Shown here: in pieces, positions 12,321 to 24,347 of the stretch | Position numbering within the stretch: position 1 is the stretch's first letter | Layout: each line of letters opens with the position of its first letter | Origin: Membranipora membranacea | Lineage: Eukaryota; Bryozoa; Gymnolaemata; Cheilostomatida; Membraniporidae | Reading direction: 5' to 3' | Assembly (NCBI GenBank): GCA_914767715.1 | Contig: OU612072.1 | Coordinates: 1,986,001-2,050,000, forward strand | DNA length: 64,000 nucleotides | Made by a program: the position numbers and the translations under genes | Notes under the pieces: model-generated | Seen by the model: the letters and a program-made list of their open reading frames with translations, nothing else | The model's database searches: none | What the model was told of the DNA's origin: nothing

Positions 12321-14791
12321 ATGACCGATCAGGCTCAACCAGCAGTGAAAAAAAGTTTTGATAATATCCATGATTTGCTTTTATTTTTGTCAGAGCATGA
12401 GGTTGAGCAATGCACTAAGTATGTTCGCATCAGATCCTTCTAGGACTACACAAAGACGCTACAGGAGCTAAACTTTGGTAAGAAAAATTGGTATTTCATT
12501 TTTTCCATTGTTCATGTATTGTTAATTATCACTGTACGGGTGCTGGAGTTCTGATGTCAAGCAAGAGCTATCTGGGTTTGAGCACTGACAATAAAATGTT
12601 CTTTTGTTCTCCAAAAAAACTGAAGCATTTGTTTTTCAACGACAAGCTTGAGATTGCTATATGTATGGTGACATGGTTAATTTTTTTGCACTTTCTAAAT
12701 GAAATGTTTCAGCGGCACAAAGGTATCATTAATGATTTGTGAGCGAGTTTGTTAGATACACACTCCACTCGCTCTAATCACCATTTTTTTATTGTAGATC
12801 CATTGGACTTTCTCAAATGGGGAGAAGAAGAAAAAAAGAAAAGAAGGCTATTTACCATTATTGACATGCCGACCAGTGTTTGGTAAAGCCTATCTAAAAT
12901 GCCAGCATGGCAGGGACTATCATGAGATGACCAAGAAAAAGGCAGCAGTGCAAAAACAGGTTGGCATTCTCAATAAGTATAACTTAACTTTTTTGAGAAT
13001 TATAAAAGTTGTTTTCAGGGCGCACTTAGAGTTATATGGCTATAGGTCTCAGGTCTTTAGCCTTTATCATAATTTGTACATCTTCCTTGAGATAATCTAC
13101 TGCTCGACTGTGGGTTATTTTACTTGCTCATGGAAAATAATTCTTTGACATTTGAAGAGTTAGAAAAACACCAGTGGCAATCATCCATATTTTCACTCAT
13201 AAATGCAAAATACCAGGGTTTTAACTCACAGATAGGTGACATTCACTTGCATTGTTTAAGATTTAAGTATGTCTCCGCTTTAATAAAATAATTCTAAGAC
13301 TGCATCTCCCATCATTTATTGTTGCGTAATATGCATTATGGAATTGAATGAGATTATCACCAAAGATTTGTAAACAGAAAGAGATTGCATAATTAAGGAT
13401 TAACACCAGAGAAGAATACACCAGTTGCAAATATTTTGGATTAGAAAATAAATTATTAGAACAGCCAGCCACATATTCATTTCTGATGCTGCTCTCAACG
13501 TCATTTTTTCAGAGATCATTTTTGGACATGCATCATAATTCAAAATATTCAGTCAATACTTTTTTCTGATTTTAGTTTTCTGAACTATGCCAGTTTTGTT
13601 TCATTAGCAGGTGCATAAAGTTACAGATCACTCTCAGCTGGAGAAGACAAGATTTCTGATACAAGACAGCATCAAGTTGGACTGTTCAGCAGGAGTAACA
13701 ATTCATCGGCACATACATCATACATCTCATAGTCATAAGGTATATTTTTGTCACAAAACTTGGTCAAAATAAATTGTCACATCGTGAACAAAACTCTGTG
13801 CACCACAGTAATTAAACACAGGTTTTGCTAATTGCCCACAGTATGATAATGCTAGAAACAGAATGATCACAACTTTCTGTCAATGTTCTATATTACTGGT
13901 AACATCTAGCAAAATTAGTGCAATACAGTCTTCTCAGCTCGCTTCGGCAGCACTTACCATTGACACAGAACACCCCTGTCATCACTTCCACTGTACTCTA
14001 ATTATAGTCTTGTGAACCATATTCTATCTTAGCAATTAACTAGCTATCTACCTCCTTTTTTGTGGCTGATATTATTTGGTAGGGTCTCCTCCTCACCTGC
14101 AGCTGCTTTTGAGAACTTTTACTGTAATTACTTGCAGATTTACCATCAGAAGATATCAGGTCGCCAAAAGCTAGCAGCCACACATAGACTGAAGGCTTCA
14201 TCCAGCAACAAAATACATTCACATAGGAAGGCGCGGTTTGACCAGGACAAGATGAGAGATCATTTGTTCTGGTGTCTTGTGGAGCAGAAGTCCGTTGAGT
14301 TCCCGAAGCAGTGCAAGCCAGTGCAGCGTATTGCTGCAAGAGACCGCCTCAAGACATTCCCTGTAAGCTGAGTACTGTCAATAATTGATATCGATTCAAT
14401 ACATTCAGCAAGCCATAAGCACTCATGTTCATATGTTTATTCATCCACCAACTTGGAAGGAACATCGATTTTGAGTGATTGTAGCCATTGAAAATTGATA
14501 TGCAGTAATTACACGTAATTGCAAGTGATATAAAAGGTAAACCAGATGTGGACAATACACATAAATGATATCAATTTTATTCAAATATTTTAGGTGTACT
14601 GTGTATGTAGACTGGTGTGGGAGCCGACATCCGCCATCAGAAAGGATAGCATGGTGGAGTGCCCACTGTGCAAAGAATGGTACCATGAGGGATGCATACG
14701 CATTCCTCCAACAGCAAGATGCTCTCTCACAGTCGACCTGGACAACTTTACCTGCCAACCTTGCATTAATAAGTGGAAAGCAGTACTGTAG
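12321..14791 (+). pseudogene. PHD-finger protein locus, multi-exon, 5' end broken or unresolved
   Basis: Four exons fit one frame with every junction in phase 0: 12798-12959, 13611-13739, 14138-14362 and 14594-14791 (237 residues to TAG). The first carries GKAYLKCQHGRDYH; the second is His-rich (HRHIHHTSHSHK); the third is basic; the last encodes a PHD-type zinc finger: YCVC, CPLC, WYHEGC and CQPC, i.e. the Cys4-His-Cys3 ligand order. PHD fingers usually read histone tails, and this spacing also resembles PHD domains in transposon-associated proteins. A candidate first exon starts at ATG 12321 and ends at a GTAAG donor near 12476, but it has an in-frame TAG at 12441 and leaves the wrong phase. 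The locus is therefore either a pseudogene, mis-assembled, or uses an exon I did not find. Inverted 36-bp blocks lie outside it. Confidence 0.6.
13937..13953 (+). other. 17-nt match to the 5' stem-loop of U6 snRNA
   Basis: GCTCGCTTCGGCAGCAC equals the conserved 5' hairpin of U6 snRNA, as recalled from the general animal sequence. The match stops immediately afterwards, so this is not a working U6 gene. It may be a truncated retrocopy or chance. It lies in the intron between the second and third in-frame exons of the PHD locus. Confidence 0.35.
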
Positions 14792-15564
14792 CAACTGTGA
14801 CACTAATATAGTTAATTACAACTATCATCATCACCAGGAACGGTATCGTTGTAAGACTTCTGTTTTTCAGTCAACATCCATCGAACTGGTTTATACTCTC
14901 CACTTATTCCTATCCTGTGCAGTTTTTTTTAGCAGACTGTCTATCAAGTCCCAGTTTTGATAAGCCACTGTTGATGTTCTTTTTCCATGTAAAATTTGGT
15001 GCACCTCTAGCCATTTTCAACGGTATCACATACTCTTCTATTCGATAGACAAATAACAGCATCCTATTTTCCCAATTACAATGTTATTATCTTGTGTCAT
15101 TTTTCATATCGTGTTTTTATATACACGATACTTCCACAAACATATTATAGTATAATTTCTCATAACACATCTTCATTGAAACCAGGTAATCATGTAGCAA
15201 ATTATACATTGTTGAGCTGCATGTTGTTACCTTCAAGTCAATATTTAAAATAAATATATTTATGATAGCATTGTAATAGAGTGTTTCATATCAGGATCAG
15301 TATGAAAGAGCTGATATCTAATCAATATAATCAAACTGGATTGCTAACCCAAAGCCTCCAATCATCTCAGCAATTAATAGGACTATTACTAATTATGGGG
15401 CCATTTCATCTAGAACTAAGTCTTAGACAAGAATAATCAACAGATGGGATTTCCCCTAAATTGAAGTATAGGGATCCCCTGACTAACAAAGGGAAATCCA
15501 CATTCTTCAGTAATTATGTTGGCCAATCAAAACTCTTCAAAACAAACCAATCATATGTTCAGAT

Positions 15565-15600
15565 TGCGGAGGTTATATACGCTGCATCTAACGATTTTCC
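15565..15600 (-). repeat. 36-bp inverted block, right copy
   Basis: Exact reverse complement of 12105-12140. Beyond the block, the inner flanks share only scattered similarity (an ATTGGCCAA-like stretch and GTGGATTTCC). It lies 0.8 kb beyond the PHD-finger stop codon. Confidence 0.9.
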
Positions 15601-15899
15601 AGTTCAGGTTCAGTTGGGTTAAAGGTTTGGGTGTTTTGTTAATGAACATCTTAAAACAGTACAACCCGCAATTGGCCTTTCGGATTTACATTTTGAAGTT
15701 GTCCTATCAGTGTTTCGCCTCCTTTGGTGCCTTATTGTGTGTTATACTAACTATCTATCATAACAATCTCGCTTACTCAGCTGCAACATCAACAGGACTG
15801 TGTAAACTTCCTTGTTTTCACTGCAAAATGCATAACCAGGTATCAGTGTTGCAAATTAGCATATTAAAGTTTGCCAAATTGTTTGCCAAATCTTGTAGC

Positions 15900-16680
15900 C
15901 GAGAGCAGAAACATTTGAGATGCTCAAGTCTGTTGTGAGGAAGGTTGTTATGACTGTGGAGTTAAGATCTGACTAATGGGAGAAAATACTGAAATGATGC
16001 TGTAGGTAAGATAACAGAAGGTCGGCCCTTCAGCTCATATACCTTAGATAAGAAACATTTTTATAACTCCCACGGCCAAATCTGGTTCAGATATGTAAAA
16101 CACTTTTTTTTGCAAGGAACTAGATTGATACTGTATTCATTTAGTGGACTAGTACTTCGCAACTTAAATAGCATTATCCAAAGCAAAAACAACTGATTCA
16201 GAAAAGTTTTGTATTGTACCTCTTTTGTAACGTGAACATTTTTAATTTTAGATCTTGCAAAAGACTTATATGTGTTGATAGGTATGGAGACAGGCATTTT
16301 ACTGATAGACTAGATGTCAAAGTACAATCTCATAACCTCACTCCACTTCACTTGTCTAAGATGACTTACAATGGTAAGCCAACATCTCCATATTTATGTT
16401 GTATACAAAAGACAAAAGACTGCTTGATATATTTTCTGCTGTTTCATGGACCACTCTTTCTGAACCATGTTTTAAAATGGGATGGATTTTGTCTGCATAC
16501 GTTGAGCATTTATCAGTGTTTGTACTTACCATTGTTACATTAGTTGTGCTAGTGAATAATTATATCATATAACTCATATTGTAGGTAAATGGAGATGGTT
16601 TATTTTGTGTTGATCATGTGACTGTCTTTGTTATTGTACTGTCTGACTAACTCTGGATACAAGAAGGTAAAACCACTTAA
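15900..16680. repeat. Segmental repeat family, partial unit 0
   Basis: Contains one module near 15905-15965 (GTTGTTATGACTGTGG type) and one near 16580-16665 (TCATGTGACTGTCT type) that recur in the units at 17.4-24.2 kb in the same order. The units in between are diverged. No coding frame is established. Confidence 0.5.
16252..16373 (+). other. Possible isolated exon
   Basis: An open stretch between an acceptor (TTTTAATTTTAG) and a donor (AATG then GTAAGC). It would encode about 40 residues including LICVDRYGDRHFTDRLDVK. No family is recognised, no neighbouring exon joins it, and it lies inside the repeat family, so it may belong to a decayed unit. Confidence 0.25.
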
Positions 16681-17399
16681 AAGTTTCAACTAAAACCCGT
16701 TCGTTATTAGATCTTAGAAGCGATTCCTTGTTTGTCGCGGACAAAATTTGTAGCGTGATGACCTCAATCTACCAGGGATTTTCATAAGTGGTGTAATTTA
16801 TGATTCCAGCCCTTGACACCACTTAAGATGGCACGTGGATACAAAATAATTTGTGTGCAACCCTAATATGATAAAATTCATTGGATAAGAATACTGCTTT
16901 AACCTGACAAAACAACGGCTAGTATAAATCAAGGGGTCACTAGATTAATATACACAGCTGCTTACCTATGAACCTGAAGCTAAAATATTCTGTGGGCTCA
17001 TATAGCCTGGGAATCAGGTCAACACAATCAGGCCTTGTCTGTATTCTGAATTGAGTTTGATGTATATTATGTGGTGTTATTTACTCATGTACCATATTGT
17101 GCATTTCTGAATGGACCTGTGATTGTGCCTGACCATGTGCTTGTATCGTGGCTCGTTTTTGATAGGCTGATGAGTTTTGGTTTGTTGTTGTGTGGAGTGG
17201 TCTACACACCAAACCTGAGTAGACAACTTCAAATTATTGGACTGAATCCCAGTCTAATGGGTTCATAGTTTGGCAACCGTTTTAATTGGAAAATAATTGC
17301 ATTGGCTTGTAAAATTAGTGAAACAAAATGTATACACATAGCTGCCCATGATTCAGAAGCTTATGTCTCTGCAACTGTTTTGTGAAAAATATTGGTATA

Positions 17400-20105
17400 G
17401 TTTTCACAGATCAGAGTACGCATGATGCTGAAAGCTGATGGATAACTGGCACTGCTATCAGCTAACTGTTTACCTCCCAAATCTATCGTGAGACTAGAAA
17501 TGATTGCAGAGGTAGGAGAAAGAGGAATCAAGAAGGTAGGACAGATTTTTACCATTAGAAAGAAAATACCCATATAGGCCTCAAACAGCAAATTAGCACT
17601 TGCTTGTGTATGTAAATCATCCTGTTTTTAACGTAGGAGGTATCACCAGGTTTGACTATTTTGCATATTAATGTTAATCTACTTCGACCTAATGATGCCA
17701 CATCTTGTAGTCAAAAGATAATCATCTGAGACTTTCAAGTCAGTTGTAAATAGATTATTATAAAATTTTGTAATGATTCTAGCTGCTTTGCCTAACTGAT
17801 TATAAGCACTTATCACTGACTCTGCTTCATAACATAACATAACATAACATTTTTCTTGACAGTAGCCAGCTATTGATCTTTGAATCGAAGCATAATTAAC
17901 TATGTTCTTATCTCGTAGACAAACTGATTTTTTTTTTTCCTTACTACTGATAATTTAAACAATTGTTCATACACGACTGCATCTCGATAAAGGAGCCAAA
18001 GCGCTCCGAGTGAGATTAATTAGATGAGAGATGAGAGATTATGACTGGAGAAAAGTTCTGACGTAAATGAAGCGCTTCCAAGGAGCTACTATGAAGAACT
18101 CGCTCCACACAATAATCAAAACAAAAAATTATGTGAGTAAAATAGCGGTGGGGTAGCTTCGCCCAATGAAGGTCAACTCGAAACTTCGGAGATGAAATAA
18201 CTTTCAGATTGCCCAGACAAACCAATACTGCCATTTGTCAGAACCTGATTAACGCTTTGAATTTGGTGCACGCATTTTAAGTTTTAGTTTCTTGGATTAC
18301 TTTCACTTGATATATTTTAGATCATATTGGCCAGAAGCAGTCATCGACCAATATCAAGCAATATCAAGCTCCTTCAAATCCATTTATTTTCTTGCAACTT
18401 GAAATGGATCTGAGCTAATTGAAAGTTACCCTGCTGACCTTTTGTGAAGGTAAGACATCAATATTTTAAAAATTGATAATTGCAAACATATCTCAGTTGA
18501 TTTGAATTTTAATAGTTGAATTTGATTAGATTAAGGTCATTTAACTGTGTTTATGTTTTCATTTTTTAAGCATTTTGAAGATTATCAACCCGTGGCTTCT
18601 TTGCGCAGCTGCTGACAGCGTGATGGTTAACTAGGTATGGATCGTGTGACTGTCTGGATTCTAGGACTATTGGACTATTAACTCTGAGTATACTAGGGCG
18701 AGACCTTGTAATATCAGGGAGAGTTGTGTGCACTTTGATGTTACTAAGACAACTCCCAACAGACGTTTAGCCAATCTTAGTCACGGCAGAGGATGGCTAA
18801 TTTGCGTAATACGATATAATATCTCTACCCACTCCAGTGGCTTAATTCCTATGCAATTTTTTTAGGATGAGTTACAACCATTAACCATCTTCCTCTTAGG
18901 GATGTTTGGACACGTTTGGATATGAATCACTGTGTAAATGCAGAAGAGGCTAGATTTGTGATGAGTCAACCAAACTGTTACACACTGATGATGATACCAT
19001 GGGCTGAAGACTCCTCTATGTGTGTTCTTCAGTTTCTGTTATGTGCAGGTGAGACATCAATGTTTTAAAATGTGCTCAGAGCCAACATATCGCAGTTGAT
19101 TTTAACTTCTGTCTGAAAGTTTTCTGATTAGAAATGTAATATGACTATTCATCATAAACATGCCTTGGATCTTGTACCATTAGATGTGTGTGAGGGATCT
19201 GGTCTGCTGTCGTTTGAGCATTTAGCAGTGTCTGTACGTTTGTATGGTATCTTTTTTTTTTCCATTTTGTAGACTATCGACAGTATGATGGTTTACTTTG
19301 TGTATATCGTATGACTGTCTGAATTACTGAATTGCTGGACTATCAACTCTGAGTATACCAAGGTGAGACCTTGTTATGTAGTTAGGAATTGTGTACACTT
19401 TGATGTTGCCAAGACAACTCCTTACAGACGTGTAGCCTATAATCAGCCACCTTAGCCAAGGCAGACAATGGCCATTTTGGTTAGGAGGATATAATATTAT
19501 CTTTACACGATCCAGCAACTTATACAAACCTCCCCTAATTAACAAGAAATTTTCATGATTTTGTGCTTCAGATCAGTTTTCTTTCTCTCTTGTAAACATA
19601 AAATCTGTAATTTAAGGTGTTACAGAAGATAGATTGGTATTGTTATGTTATGGAGACATAACTGAACTTGAGAGTAAAATGGATCAAAGTCAAAGCTGAT
19701 CTAAAATTACCTGCTGACCTTACAATCTTCGATGGTCAAAGGTGAGAGCCAGCTGTACTGGTTAATATAAAACTGAAAAATATACAGGTTGGGTCAAAAC
19801 TAAATATGTCATTTTTGAAGTCAATTTTGTTAGGGAGAAGTCGAGGGTGGTCCAAGTATTTTGATATAATATTATGATGATTGTCATTATCACCCGTGGT
19901 TATGTTTTAGGCTTATCCAGTTCATAACATTGAATATCAAGTGGTAATAAGCTCGGTACCAACAGCAAGTAAATAAAATAGCCTGATAAAGCACCTAACA
20001 GTCCTAAATAAGAGTACTGGTATGTCAGGCACAGGTACAAAGATCACCTCAAGAACCTGATATTAATATTAGTACAACAGTCAGCTGACAGTACGACAAG
20101 GTGAG
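17400..20105. repeat. Segmental repeat family, unit 1
   Basis: Ordered modules occur at about 17400-17560, 18005-18235, 18320-18450, 18600-18700, 18868-19048, 19270-19365, 19680-19742 and 19905-20100. Several are bounded by splice-like signals, for example TTTTTTTAG before 18868 and TGTGCAG followed by GTGAGAC after 19048. Module interiors carry stops in every frame I checked. The last module matches the exon-like block of the 9-12 kb repeats. Confidence 0.6.
17829..17850. repeat. (AACAT)n short tandem repeat
   Basis: Four copies of the pentamer AACAT within repeat unit 1. Confidence 0.8.
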
Positions 20106-20189
20106 CTGTTATTTTCTCCTGACCTGTACATATTATTTAAGTTGAGCCAGTTTATTTATAAGTATTAGCTTACTGCTAACCTACTTAAT

Positions 20190-21800
20190 CGATCATGTGA
20201 CTGAATTTATGGTGGGGGCAGGAAGAAGATAAGTCAAGAAGGTAGGATTGTTACCAGATTCTTACATTTAGAAAGAAGATTGTCTCCACAAAACAAGTTT
20301 TAGCACATGCTCTCGTAAATCTTCTACCCTGTTTTTACTGCAAGTATCAGTCTTACAATTTCGCATACTTGTATTTATCCATTTTGAGCTAACTATTGTC
20401 TTGTAGCCCCCGAAGAAAAAACATCGGAGAAGCTAAAATCAGTTTTGAAGAAGGTTATTATGACTGTGGGAAAGGTTCCGACTTGAAGGAAGCACTGCCA
20501 AGAAGCTACTTTAAGAACTCGCTCAAAGCAATAATCTACACGGAAAAAAGGTAAAGGAGATAACAGGTTGGAGAAGCTTTGTCCGTAGCCCTTTGCCCGT
20601 AGATGAAATATCGCCCACGCCAATTGCCAAGACAAACCATTACTTCCATTCACCACAGTGTGATTTCCACTTTGAATTCGATGCATGCGTTTAAAGTCTT
20701 AGTTTCTCTGATACCTCTCCCTTGATTTGTTTTAGGTCGAGTTGGTAAGCAGCAGCCATCGCCCTATTTCAAGCTGAAGTGCACCATGCAACCTGTAAAT
20801 CCACTTATTGTCTTAAAAACTGCAATGGATCTGAGCTAATCGAAAAATTAACCTGCTGATCTTACAATCTTTAAAGGTCAAAGGTAAGAGTCACCTAGTT
20901 TTATCTTCCTGGTAAACCGGTAAACAAAAACTGAAAAAAAAAAGATACAGGTTGGGTAAAAACTAAATACTATCTTTGAAATGAGGTCAGAATCTCAACA
21001 TTGGTGTCTACTGAGGTAGCTGAGCGGTATGTAAAACTACCCGTTGGAATGATCCCAAGTTAAGGGACCTAAAGAGCAACTCAACCAACAGCTAATAAAA
21101 TTGTCAGGTCATGGGAAAATTTCCTTCTGAGATATATATGTTCACTGAGAAGTTAAGCTGATTGCAGGTTCTAATAGCGTCTTTCCTATTCACATTTAGG
21201 ATGACTAACAGCAGTAGACCATCATTGACACAGGGATATTTGAATATTATGAAGTACTGCGTGAAAGGGCAGAAGACGCTAGATTTGTGAATTGTGATTA
21301 TTTAACCGAACTGTTCCACACAGATGAGGATACCATGATCTGTCGACTCCTCGATCTACGGCTTGAAGTTTGATATAAAACTGTGTCTTATCTTTGCAGG
21401 TAAGACATCACTGATTAGTGCCAGCATATCGCCGTTGATTTCAACTTCTGTTTGTATTGATAAGTTTTCCAATTGAAATTGAACTCTTTGCCATGATATT
21501 TCTTTGGAACTTGGACCATCAGACTCACAAGTGTAAGGGATCGCATCTGCAGCGGTTTGAGAAATTATTTAACAGAAATATACATAATCCTTTTTCATTA
21601 ATTTTGTAGATTATTGTGCTATTATTACGCAGCTGCTGACTGCATGATTGTTTACTTATTGGGCTGTTGGACTGTTTGACTCTGGGTATGCCAAGGTGAG
21701 ACCTTGTTATGCAGTTCAGAGTTGTGTTCAGTTCAGATCTTGATGTTTCTAAGACAACTCCTTACATAGTTGTGCTGTAAGCAAGGAGAGTGGGAGGAAG
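20190..21800. repeat. Segmental repeat family, unit 2
   Basis: Repeats the modules of unit 1 in the same order (about 20210-20340, 20430-20690, 20740-20885, 21195-21397, 21610-21700), offset by roughly 2.3-2.8 kb. Module borders again look like splice sites: CACATTTAG before 21200, CTTTGCAG then GTAAGAC at 21397, and GCCAAG then GTGAGACC near 21695. A minus-strand frame (20393-20686) is partly shared with the frame at 18016-18234 but matches no known family. Confidence 0.6.
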
Positions 21801-22619
21801 CAGACGGATGATTGGCATCGCTATACACTACCTACTAATACATATCAAAAGGGCGGTCAAACTTCATTACCCACAACACAAAGTATACAAAGGTAAGACA
21901 TTTTATTGGAGTTGCCCACTCAGTGAATTTATTTCCTCCAGATTATGGCTGAGCATTGCAATATATATTTTCCCCTTTGGCATAACATTTAGAAACGAAA
22001 TGGAATTGAGACTTATACCCAATTGGTGGTTATTGAAGTTAGCGTCAAAAAGTATACAAGCATTGTTCAATGGACTTTGAATGACTTGCACAGTATGAGC
22101 AGAATAAGATTTTGGTATTGGCGCAGCCCTAAAATCAGGAAAAATCAAAATACAGTCTTAATTGATGTTTTCCATAGTTTGTTCATGATTCGAAAAAGTC
22201 CCCTTGAAGAGTAAGTTGCTGGGAAATTTTGGTTAAAATTTGGTGTGTCTAGCTGAACTGAAGCAGGACTGGAAATATTGTAATGAAAAAAATTATTTAT
22301 GTTAACCATTGGCAATGATAGCGTTTTAATTCACTGTGCTCTGTCTGCGTTTTTGCAACCCCAAAATTTTGTTGCAAGTCTTAATTTGGTCAAGAATTAT
22401 CTCAAATTTATGTATTTTATGGGTAAAATTTGATGAGCTAAATAACAGCACCGCAAATGATTAAATCATTCACTCTCGACTTGTAAATGTAAAGCGCTGT
22501 AAGATTTTGGAAAATAGCTGCATTAGCTTGAGAAAGTGACAAAACATACAACACGACGCTTCCGCTGGAATGATTCTAAACTAATTTGAGTGCTGCTTTA
22601 CTAAATATAATCTTTTAAT

Positions 22620-24290
22620 TATTTTAGATCAGAGTAGACACATGATGCTGAAAGCAGATGGATAATTTGCGCTGCCATCAGCTGACCCCTTACCTAACTT
22701 ATCTGTTGTGAGACCAAATTTATGGTGAAAGTAGGATGAAGATAAATCATGAAGGTTGGAGTTTTTACAGACTCTTATAACGAGATATCCATTAATACAA
22801 TAAAAACTTCAAACATCTTTTTTAGCACTTTTGTAGCAGTTCCTCTGTTTTACTGGTGAAGGCATTACCATGTGTACATTTTATAATGTATGGATCGAGC
22901 CAATTTTTATCAATTTACACCTCATGTCTTGAATTATGTTTCATCTTGGAGCTAAAATCAGCAACACCGGAGATGTTCAAGTCTGATGTGAGGAAGGCTG
23001 TTATGTCGGGGGAGAAATGTTCTGACTAAGACAAGACACTACGAAGGAGTAACTTGTATTACATCCTCTACACAATATTCCTAACAAACACATAGGCACA
23101 TAGGAAAGTCCTCTCCAATCTTTGTTCAAACGATTCCATGGTGTTCTCATCCTCAGCCATTCTAAACCAAAATAAGCGAAATGAAATTAAAATTAAATAC
23201 AAACTTAGGAGTAACCTTTAATACACCCAAAGTTAAATTTCAGTTTTAGTTTTGATGGAAGCATATGGATCCATGTACTTACAAACCTTGGAAATCTCAT
23301 AGATGAAAGCTATCTAAAGGCAAATCAAAAGAAACAGCAAAAACACAGCAGGGAGTTCGATTGTCTGGTCGTGATATTATTATAGGTAAGGTAATCTTTG
23401 TTCTCTGAAAACTCCCAATCCTAAATCTTGTGCTATACCTGACAAGTCTCCCTTTTTGGTAGGGAGCCTCCCAGTTTTTAGGGGTATTTTCTACCTCCTC
23501 CCTATCGATCCCCTTTTCCTCCCTTTTTTCAGCTTCATTCACCCAGAAGACTTTTTAAGCTTCTCGTTGCGAGAAAAACTATGTTTTCCTACCCCAACAG
23601 TACATATACCTATATATAATTGTGTATTAACGACTATCTCTCCTCTTTCGGATAAAGTGCAACAATATAATTTGTAAAATCAGGTAAAATTACGCATTTC
23701 ATAATATGAACGCTCTAGTTTTGGGTTAGTAAATGACAACAAGGGCCGAATTACATCCCCCACTGCGGGACGCGCAGAGTGGTACTTCGGGTCGGGAGTT
23801 CGTCCGCCAAGACCTCCTGATTTCTTGGTCTACCAACTTGTCATGTATGTCTTGTGCAGATCTGTAATGAACTTGTTTGAAACGATCTAGTTTGATAATG
23901 TAAAATTTTACAAGATCAGTATTAAGGCAACTTGAATAGCGCCATCAAAATTAGTACAATGTCAAAAAATGTACTAGATAAGTCCAATATCCCTCCGTAA
24001 TCAACATTTTAAATTTCTAGGTGCTACATAAGGGATTTCGGTATTGTGAGGTTTGGAGACATGGCACGTGAGACGTGAGAGCTATACAATTACAGACTCT
24101 GGTTATTGCTCCTCACATGATGTTGTAATTGAGAGAGACTTGAGAGAAAGTGGATCTAAACTCAACTAAAATCGCCCTGCTTGCCAAACAAGATAATGTC
24201 AAGTAAGATTAAGAGCCATCTTGTTTTAACATTCTCAACTGGTAATAATAAATAAAAATTAGGTTCGGTCAAAATTAGATACAGTCATAG
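22620..24290. repeat. Segmental repeat family, unit 3 (partial)
   Basis: Modules at about 22625-22790 and 22955-23080 match those of units 1 and 2, and short matching pieces at about 24150-24210 (GTGGATCTAAACTCAACT type) and 24260-24290 extend the family to the edge of the 39-bp minisatellite. The segment 23100-24100 between them is unassigned. Confidence 0.5.
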
Positions 24291-24320
24291 ACCTACTATT
24301 AATATTATTAGTAGGTCTAT
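24287..24320. repeat. Small perfect-arm hairpin
   Basis: Arms ATAGACCTACTA and TAGTAGGTCTAT (12 bp) surround a 10-nt AT loop. It lies directly before the minisatellite; it could be a foldback remnant. Confidence 0.7.
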
Positions 24321-24347
24321 AAATACAGTATTACTTTTGAGTATCAT

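Noticed and set aside
17165-17230. CTGATGAG resembling the core of a hammerhead ribozyme
   Set aside because: The matching GAAAC core and flanking stems are not present at the needed positions.
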